Shown: in pieces, positions 7,263 through 11,688 of the stretch | Layout of the letters: every line of letters starts with the position of its first letter | Position numbering within the stretch: the stretch's first letter is position 1 | Assembly: GCA_021828745.1 (NCBI GenBank) | Contig: JAJZDE010000036.1 | Span: forward strand, 1 to 11,688 | DNA length: 11,688 nt | Reading direction: 5' to 3' | Source of the DNA: Pseudomonadota bacterium | Lineage (GTDB): Bacteria; Pseudomonadota; Gammaproteobacteria; Burkholderiales; Ferrovaceae | Made by a program: the position numbers and the translations under genes | Notes under the pieces: generated by a model | What the model saw: the letters and a program-made list of their open reading frames with translations, nothing else | The model's database searches: none | Told to the model about the DNA's origin: nothing

Positions 7263-7495
7263 GTCTTTGGGAGATCATCGTGATTCAAGGATGATAATTC
7301 GGCAGGAAGATTCTCCGAAGAAAACCCCATGCGTTCCGCCTTCTCGGGAGAGTTCACCAGCGCCATGACCCAATCCACATCGATGGGCTCAGAAAAAAGA
7401 CGGCGCCAACTGTAGGACAAGTGAATCCCTTCCTTCGCCACCACTTCGAGGGTCCACTGGAATCGTGCTCGCGCCAGTTCCAGAGATACCGTCAC
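7256..7495 (-). pseudogene. Truncated HepT/HEPN-like partner of the MNT nucleotidyltransferase
   Basis: From a GTG that overlaps the nucleotidyltransferase stop as GTGA, 79 codons read V-T-V-S-L-E-L-A-R-A-R-F and continue to a stop at 7256. A GAGGG lies 9 nt before the GTG. The first ~55 residues match my memory of proteins of about 150 residues encoded next to MNT genes in proteobacteria, HEPN-fold toxins whose C-terminal half carries the R-x4-6-H RNase motif. That half is missing, and no R-N-x-x-x-H is present. After A-E-R-M the sequence no longer resembles the family and ends at a short motif identical to the trpG stop region. I infer a toxin inactivated by 3' truncation. An upstream ATG at 7516 would give 86 residues. 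Confidence 0.5.
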
Positions 7496-7791
7496 AGCGT
7501 CAGACCCTCGCGGCATGCCTGAACATACACTCCGCTCAGGGACGTGGCCGGGTCGAGCAACAGAATGTCGACGGGCTGATCCCCCAGGCGCATCTGTAAC
7601 CGTGCCGTCAACTGCAGGACTTTACGCGGTGCATCGGGTAATACGGTGGGCACTTGCACCAACAGATCGATATCCCCCCCCCGAGCCGTATCATCTACCC
7701 GGGAGCCAAACAGCCTGACAGATGCAGTCTCGCCAAATACTTCCCGTACGGTTTCACTGATGACCCGCTTCGACGATTCGGATAGCCGCAT
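7492..7791 (-). CDS. MNT-type minimal nucleotidyltransferase (MntA-like antitoxin)
   Basis: The 99-residue protein has the DNA polymerase beta-like minimal nucleotidyltransferase signature: G29-S30 in LFGSRVDDTARGGDID, metal-binding D40 and D42, and a third acidic residue D75 in PVDILLL. In characterised MntA-HepT systems such a protein AMPylates and silences an HEPN ribonuclease. Here the partner gene follows with a 4-nt overlap but is truncated, so the enzyme may be an orphan antitoxin. An open frame extends upstream to 8055, but those codons run antisense through the trpG remnant and into ksgA; the ATG at 7791 fits the family and lies 26 nt below a sigma-70-like promoter. The ribosome-binding site is weak. 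Confidence 0.82.
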   Translation of the reverse strand: MRLSESSKRVISETVREVFGETASVRLFGSRVDDTARGGDIDLLVQVPTVLPDAPRKVLQLTARLQMRLGDQPVDILLLDPATSLSGVYVQACREGLTL

Positions 7792-7823
7792 GACTGACAC
7801 CCGTTGAATACAAGACAACCGTG

Positions 7824-7852
7824 ATTGTACGCTTTCAACCAACAAAACCCAA
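7824..7852 (-). promoter_or_regulatory. Sigma-70-type promoter of the MNT gene
   Basis: On the minus strand TTGGGT (7852-7847) is followed after exactly 17 bp by TACAAT (7829-7824). Predicted transcription starts near 7817, about 26 nt before the ATG. The element lies inside the inserted segment, so the module can be transcribed independently of the lptD-ksgA series. Confidence 0.6.
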
Positions 7853-7917
7853 CCATTCATTCTCGATGGCGATCCATGCTGGCGCAATCGGCTGAGTGGA
7901 CAGTTGACGCCGATCCG

Positions 7918-8007
7918 GTCCTGATATTTCAGGTGGAGTCTTCTTCTACCTACAATCTGGCCCAGTATTTTCTCGGGAATTTTCTGGAAAATCCCGGGGG
8001 GCGGTGA
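7918..8007 (+). pseudogene. trpG remnant: 5' end fused in frame to 3' end
   Basis: Read in the trpG frame, this stretch gives [22 protein letters not shown] and a stop. It matches trpG codons 10-19 ([10 protein letters not shown]; 26 of 30 bases) joined directly to codons 181-191 (32 of 33 bases). Codons 20-180 are missing, and the join is in frame. Upstream codons back to 7918 show only faint resemblance to the trpG start, with no start codon in the expected place. The amidotransferase active site is lost, so it cannot function. It overlaps the 3' end of ksgA on the other strand. Confidence 0.75.
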
Positions 8008-8773
8008 ACACCTTCGAGAGTTGGCAGAACTCTTCCAGGGTGAGGGTTTCGGCACGGCGTTGGGGATCGATGCCCAGCCTGTCCCAGGCCTCTGCCGGGA
8101 GGTTCCCTTTCAATGTGCTGCGCAGCATCTTGCGACGTTGCGAAAACGCCTGGGCGACGACCTGGGATAGGGCAACGGGGTTGCACTCGGGACGTTCGTG
8201 AGGCAGTTTCGGGATGAGGCGCACGATGGCGGAGTTCACCTTGGGCGGCGGCGTAAAGGCCTGGGGCGGGACCTCGAGCAGGGCTTCCATATGAAAGTGA
8301 TACTGCAGCATGACCGAGAGACGCCCGTAATCCGAGGTATCGGGGGCGGCCACGAGACGATCGACCACCTCCTTCTGGAGCATGAACAGGGCATCTTTCA
8401 GGGAAGCGGCATGAGGCACCAGGTGAAAGAGGAGGGGGGTGGAAATGTTGTAGGGCAGATTGCCCAGCAGTCGCCAGGCGTTGCCAAACTGGGCAAAGTC
8501 CACCGTCAGGACGTCCTGGGAAATCAGGGTCAGGCGGTCCTGGGCAGGGTGACGGCGCCAACGTTCCACCAGATCCCGATCCAGTTCGATGAGCGTCAGC
8601 GTCATCCCCCTTTCCAGCAGAGGGAGGGTCAGAGCCCCCAGGCCCGGGCCGACCTCGATGAGGTTATCCGTGGGCGAGGGAGCCAGAATGCGCAGGATGC
8701 CTTCGATGATCCCCTCATCCGTCAGAAAATGTTGACCAAACCGTTTGCGGGCACGGTGCGTGGATGGGGTCAT
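7946..8773 (-). CDS. ksgA: 16S rRNA (adenine1518-N6/adenine1519-N6)-dimethyltransferase
   Basis: RsmA/KsgA dimethylates two adjacent adenines in the 3' hairpin of 16S rRNA during 30S assembly. The 275-residue product has R-F-G-Q-H-F-L near the start, SAM motif I EVGPGLGALT (40-49), acidic E63 after the second strand, catalytic motif NLPYNIS (105-111) and the C-terminal QAFSQRRKMLRSTLKG (208-223). Its ATG overlaps the pdxA stop as ATGA, in the conserved order surA-pdxA-ksgA. The last ~20 residues (from T257) are encoded antisense to the trpG remnant and probably fall outside the conserved fold. The final nine, RENTGPDCR, exist only because a TGA present in the other repeat copy reads CGA here. 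Confidence 0.96.
   Translation of the reverse strand: MTPSTHRARKRFGQHFLTDEGIIEGILRILAPSPTDNLIEVGPGLGALTLPLLERGMTLTLIELDRDLVERWRRHPAQDRLTLISQDVLTVDFAQFGNAWRLLGNLPYNISTPLLFHLVPHAASLKDALFMLQKEVVDRLVAAPDTSDYGRLSVMLQYHFHMEALLEVPPQAFTPPPKVNSAIVRLIPKLPHERPECNPVALSQVVAQAFSQRRKMLRSTLKGNLPAEAWDRLGIDPQRRAETLTLEEFCQLSKVFTAPRDFPENSRENTGPDCR
7976..8009 (+). repeat. Direct repeat copy 2 (34 bp, trpG 3' end, inside ksgA 3' end)
   Basis: Identical to 7212-7245. This copy borders ksgA directly and is therefore probably the original trpG/ksgA convergent junction, with copy 1 and the ~0.73 kb between them added later. Confidence 0.95.
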
Positions 8774-9765
8774 GGGGGCGGTGCCTTATGGGCCAGGGAT
8801 TGGGCCAGTGCCAAAGCGGCCTGTAAACTGCCCGGGTCCAGATGACCGGTGCCCGCCCGATCCAGGGCGGTGCCGTGATCGACCGACGTGCGCAGGATGG
8901 GCAACCCCAGGGTGATATTCACCCCGGACCCGAAACTGGCCCGTTTGAGGACGGGAAGTCCCTGATCATGGTACATGACCAGGACGGCGTCGCTGTCTTC
9001 CAGGCGCTCCGGCAGGAACAGGGTATCGGCCGGAAAAGGACCACGGGCATCGATGCCCGCAGCACGGGCGCGTGCGATGGCGGGGCCGATGGTGGTGATC
9101 TCCTCTTGTCCCAAATGACCGTTTTCTCCCGCATGGGGGTTCAGTCCGGCCACCAGGATGCAGGGAGAGGGGCAGCCAAAACGAAACTTCAACTCGTGGT
9201 GGAGAAGGGTGAGGGTTTCACTCAATACTTCCTGGGTGATGGCCGAGGGAACCTGGCTGAGCGGGAGGTGGGTGGTGGCCAGGGCCACGCGCAGACCTCC
9301 TCCCACCAGCATCATGACCACATGCGGTACACCGAGTCGGGCTGCCAGATATTCCGTATGCCCGGTGAAGGGAATTCCCGCCTCGACGATGACGCTTTTT
9401 TGCAGGGGGGCGGTGACCAGTGCGGCCAAGTGTCCCGCCTGGCAGGCATCCGTCAGACTGTCCAGCGCATTCAGGACGGCGCGGCTGTTGCGTGGGTCCA
9501 GGCGGCCCGCCGTGGCGGGTACCGCCAGGGGGTGGTGCCAGAGCAGCGGGCGCCGGGGGGGGGAGCGGTGACCCTGCCAATGGGCGATATCGAGAAAGGG
9601 ATAGGGCAGGCCCAGCAGGTGGGCGCGGGTACGCATCAGGGCGGCATCAGCCGCGACGACCAGCGGAGCGTCAGGGAACCGGTGGGCCAGTTGCAGGCAG
9701 AGGTCCGGACCGATGCCCGCCGGTTCTCCTGCGGAAATTCCGATGGGAAGAGGATCAGTGGTCAT
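8770..9765 (-). CDS. pdxA: 4-hydroxythreonine-4-phosphate dehydrogenase
   Basis: PdxA oxidises 4-phosphohydroxy-L-threonine in the DXP-dependent pyridoxal 5'-phosphate pathway. The 331-residue product opens with GISAGEPAGIGPDL (9-22) and carries TAPLQK (118-123), GHTEYLA (135-141) and the metal-binding histidines H166 (TTHLPL), H211 (GLNPHAGE) and H266 (YHDQG), in the same positions as I recall for the E. coli enzyme. An in-frame ATG at 9888 would add 41 residues lying antiparallel-free but wholly within surA coding sequence and unlike the family; the ATG at 9765 fits and overlaps surA by 11 nt. The stop overlaps the ksgA start by 4 nt, so surA, pdxA and ksgA are probably one transcript. Confidence 0.97.
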   Translation of the reverse strand: MTTDPLPIGISAGEPAGIGPDLCLQLAHRFPDAPLVVAADAALMRTRAHLLGLPYPFLDIAHWQGHRSPPRRPLLWHHPLAVPATAGRLDPRNSRAVLNALDSLTDACQAGHLAALVTAPLQKSVIVEAGIPFTGHTEYLAARLGVPHVVMMLVGGGLRVALATTHLPLSQVPSAITQEVLSETLTLLHHELKFRFGCPSPCILVAGLNPHAGENGHLGQEEITTIGPAIARARAAGIDARGPFPADTLFLPERLEDSDAVLVMYHDQGLPVLKRASFGSGVNITLGLPILRTSVDHGTALDRAGTGHLDPGSLQAALALAQSLAHKAPPP

Positions 9766-11149
9766 CGAGGCGAATGTCCACAAAGGCTTGATCGCGCAAT
9801 TGGCGGACCCATTCTTCGTAGGCTTCATCGGCTTTTCGGGCACGTAATCCCTGGCGTGCGGCCATTTTTTTGCCGTCCTCCGAATCACTGGCTTGACGTA
9901 CCTCGATCAACTGGACCAGGTGCCATCCCATGGGGGTTTCGAAAGGTTGACTGACTTCTCCGGGCTTGAGGGTCTTGATGACCTTTTCAAACTGCGGCAG
10001 GGTCGAGCCTTCCGAGATCCAGCCGAGGTCTCCCCCGCGATTGCGACTTTCGTCTTCCGAATTGAGGGTCGCCAACTTGGCAAAGTCTTCGCCTCCCTGA
10101 ATGCGTCCGGAGAGCCCCATGATCTTGGCCTGGGCATCTTTGGGGTTGGTCTCCGGGGTGATTCTGACCAGGATCTGTCGGACGTGATACTGATTGACGT
10201 TGGCAATGGCATTGGGCGTTCGACGGTTGATCACCTGAATGATATGAAACCCGTTGGGGCTGCGCAAGATTTCGCTGTGTTCGCCAGGTTTCAACTTGCC
10301 GGCGGCTTCGACGAAGAGGGTCGGCAGACGGGTGCTGGGACGCCAGCCCAGGTCGCCGCCCGTCAAGGCATCCGGAGATTCGGAATAGGCCGCTGCAGCC
10401 TGGGCGAAGGGCATCCCGTTATTGAGTTGGTTCATGGCCTCCTGAATTTTTTTCTGCCGTTCCTTGATGAGGGTGGGCGGGGCATTTTCGGGGACGGTGA
10501 TCAGGATATGCGCGAGATCATATTCATCCGGGGTCGAATTTCCCTGATTTTTTTCCTTCGCCAATTCTTCATTGACCTCGTTGTCGGACACGAAGATGCG
10601 GTTTTCCACTTCCCGCTCGCGGACCTGGGACAGAATGATTTCATTGCGAATTTCTTCACGAAATTTGGTCCAGGTCAAGCCTTCCTTTTCCACCTCTTCC
10701 TTGAAGCCGGAGAGGGTCAGTTTGTTCTGTTCGGCCAGACGGGCCATGGCTTGATCCAGTTGGGTATCGTCCACCTTGATGCCCGCCTCGCGCGCATACT
10801 GGAGTTGGACTTCATCCATGATCATTTTTTCCAGAATCTGGTGGACCAGAATGGCTTGGTCGGGCAACTGGACGCCCTGGCGGCGCAGTTGGGAGGTGAT
10901 CATGGCGGTTCGTTCATCCAGTTCCGACTGGGTGATGATGTGGGTATTGACGACGGCCACGATTCGATCCACCACCGGATGGTGAGTCTCCTCATCCGTG
11001 GGGGTGTCAGGAGCATCTCGTGTATCTGCAGGGGCGGCCGTCGGGGTCGTTGTGGCGGAAGCCGCCGCAGGAACTGCCGTGGGGCTCTCTGCAAGGACGA
11101 GACGGCAGGAGAGCAACAACATCAATAGGGCACAAAAGCGATACATCAT
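9755..11149 (-). CDS. surA: Periplasmic peptidyl-prolyl isomerase / outer-membrane protein chaperone SurA
   Basis: SurA escorts unfolded beta-barrel proteins, including LptD, across the periplasm to the BAM complex. The 464-residue product has a signal peptide (likely cleavage after L-V-L-A at 17-20), an Ala/Pro/Thr-rich spacer (about 22-50) not present in the E. coli protein, the N-terminal chaperone domain (about 57-200), two parvulin domains (about 207-308 and 318-418, each with G-G-D-L-G-W) and a C-terminal helix. The ATG at 11149 overlaps the lptD stop as ATGA; the next codon is also ATG. An upstream in-frame ATG at 11320 was rejected because it lies in lptD and would bury the signal peptide. 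Both parvulin domains look complete, so isomerase activity is possible. Confidence 0.97.
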   Translation of the reverse strand: MMYRFCALLMLLLSCRLVLAESPTAVPAAASATTTPTAAPADTRDAPDTPTDEETHHPVVDRIVAVVNTHIITQSELDERTAMITSQLRRQGVQLPDQAILVHQILEKMIMDEVQLQYAREAGIKVDDTQLDQAMARLAEQNKLTLSGFKEEVEKEGLTWTKFREEIRNEIILSQVREREVENRIFVSDNEVNEELAKEKNQGNSTPDEYDLAHILITVPENAPPTLIKERQKKIQEAMNQLNNGMPFAQAAAAYSESPDALTGGDLGWRPSTRLPTLFVEAAGKLKPGEHSEILRSPNGFHIIQVINRRTPNAIANVNQYHVRQILVRITPETNPKDAQAKIMGLSGRIQGGEDFAKLATLNSEDESRNRGGDLGWISEGSTLPQFEKVIKTLKPGEVSQPFETPMGWHLVQLIEVRQASDSEDGKKMAARQGLRARKADEAYEEWVRQLRDQAFVDIRLDDH

Positions 11150-11688
11150 TGGGGAGATATCTCGTTGGTTTTGGTGTAGCCGGGAATATTGTAGCGCAGG
11201 GTATCCAAAGGATTGGGACCGAGCCCCAGGGGACCCAATTCGAGTTGGACATAAAAAGCAGTGTCCGTTTGAATGGGACTGACGGGAAAGCGCGAAGAAA
11301 TCACCCGCAAGGCCCAGCATCCCGCATTATACTCGACCCCCGTCAGGGCTTCCAGTACCTGGTTGTCCAGAGTGGAGTAGGCCAGGCGTCCGAGGAAAGA
11401 CAGGCGGCTGGTAATCGGCCACTGTCCTGAAATATCCCATTGTTTGACCGAGGTCAGATCATTGATGGGGATAGGGCCTGTCACGCCGGGAATGTAGGTG
11501 GTGGCCTGTCCCAGGTAGTTGATGACCGTGGTGGGCATTCCCTGCAAGGGGGTATCGATACGGTAGCCGAGGTTGAAAACCTTGCCGGCCGCAGGGGTGT
11601 ACGCAATGGTGGTGGCCATTTGCTGGGTCCGGTGCGACTGGGCCCCAAAGTTGAAGTAACTGTCAAAATTCCAGCGTTCCGTAATGGC
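11146..11688 (-). CDS. lptD: LPS-assembly outer-membrane protein LptD (C-terminal part; runs off right edge)
   Basis: The frame is open from the window edge (ITERWNFDSYFNFG) to a stop at 11146, giving the last 180 residues of the LptD beta-barrel, which with LptE inserts lipopolysaccharide into the outer leaflet. Supporting features are alternating hydrophobic strands, the segment GVEYNAGCWALRV, the closing QLELGPLGLG and D-T-L-R-Y-N-I-P-G-Y near the C-terminus, and the position upstream of surA. In E. coli two adjacent cysteines lie in the Cys-Trp segment and form inter-domain disulfides; here only one is present (G-C-W). The stop overlaps the surA start by 4 nt. Confidence 0.93.
   Translation of the reverse strand, partial: AITERWNFDSYFNFGAQSHRTQQMATTIAYTPAAGKVFNLGYRIDTPLQGMPTTVINYLGQATTYIPGVTGPIPINDLTSVKQWDISGQWPITSRLSFLGRLAYSTLDNQVLEALTGVEYNAGCWALRVISSRFPVSPIQTDTAFYVQLELGPLGLGPNPLDTLRYNIPGYTKTNEISPQ

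Noticed and set aside
7825..8007. A 60-codon plus-strand frame as an expressed small protein
   Set aside because: Its recognisable part is only the trpG relic; upstream codons are antisense to the MNT promoter region and resemble nothing, and no ribosome-binding site is seen.
7792..8055. 88-codon upstream extension of the MNT nucleotidyltransferase
   Set aside because: The extra codons run antisense to the trpG relic and into ksgA in another frame, look unlike the family, and lie upstream of the predicted promoter.
8842..11128. Two long plus-strand reading frames (370 and 411 codons) opposite pdxA and surA
   Set aside because: They are antisense shadows of strongly supported genes, have low-complexity or unrecognisable translations and no plausible start signals.
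1..11688. CRISPR arrays, tRNA or rRNA genes, transposase or integrase genes, riboswitches
   Set aside because: None was recognised: no regularly spaced repeats, no tRNA-like cloverleaf noticed by eye, and no recombinase motif in any frame. A small RNA gene could still be missed without a covariance search.

Overview
The window looks like a chromosomal stretch of a Gram-negative proteobacterium, most likely a beta- or gammaproteobacterium. It carries the outer-membrane/housekeeping order lptD-surA-pdxA-ksgA, a PEP-CTERM protein (typical of bacteria with an exosortase and exopolysaccharide export), and a large multi-sensor GGDEF-EAL protein. All intact genes except trpG/pabA lie on the minus strand. 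The genus cannot be named from the sequence alone.

Left part (1-2968), envelope or exopolysaccharide-type genes, all minus strand. A PEP-CTERM protein (1882-2640) is followed by a DegT/DnrJ-type PLP aminotransferase (463-1794). That gene overlaps by 4 nt a CelD/FemAB-like GNAT acyltransferase, which runs off the left edge. The PEP-CTERM gene has a near-consensus sigma-54 promoter with exact GG-N10-GC spacing, and an AT-rich inverted repeat about 125 bp upstream where an enhancer-binding activator could sit. This agrees with reports that PEP-CTERM genes are under RpoN control.

Middle (2969-6667). A 1089-residue membrane-anchored protein has the order TM-TM-PAS-PAS-GAF-PAS-GGDEF-EAL, with both catalytic signatures and the inhibitory RxxD site intact. 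It is followed by a 429-nt divergent intergenic region holding several small perfect palindromes.

Right part (6668-11688). A stand-alone trpG/pabA gene (plus strand) converges on the overlapping lptD-surA-pdxA-ksgA series (minus strand). The trpG/ksgA junction has been rearranged. About 0.76 kb has been inserted, carrying an MNT-type nucleotidyltransferase with its own promoter and a 3'-truncated HepT/HEPN-like partner. The segment is bounded by a perfect 34-bp direct repeat of the trpG 3' end. The distal copy belongs to a trpG remnant in which codon 19 is joined in frame to codon 181. One A/G difference in that remnant removes a stop codon on the opposite strand and lengthens the ksgA reading frame by nine codons. 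This disrupted junction and the sigma-54/PEP-CTERM control region are the two places most worth a second look.
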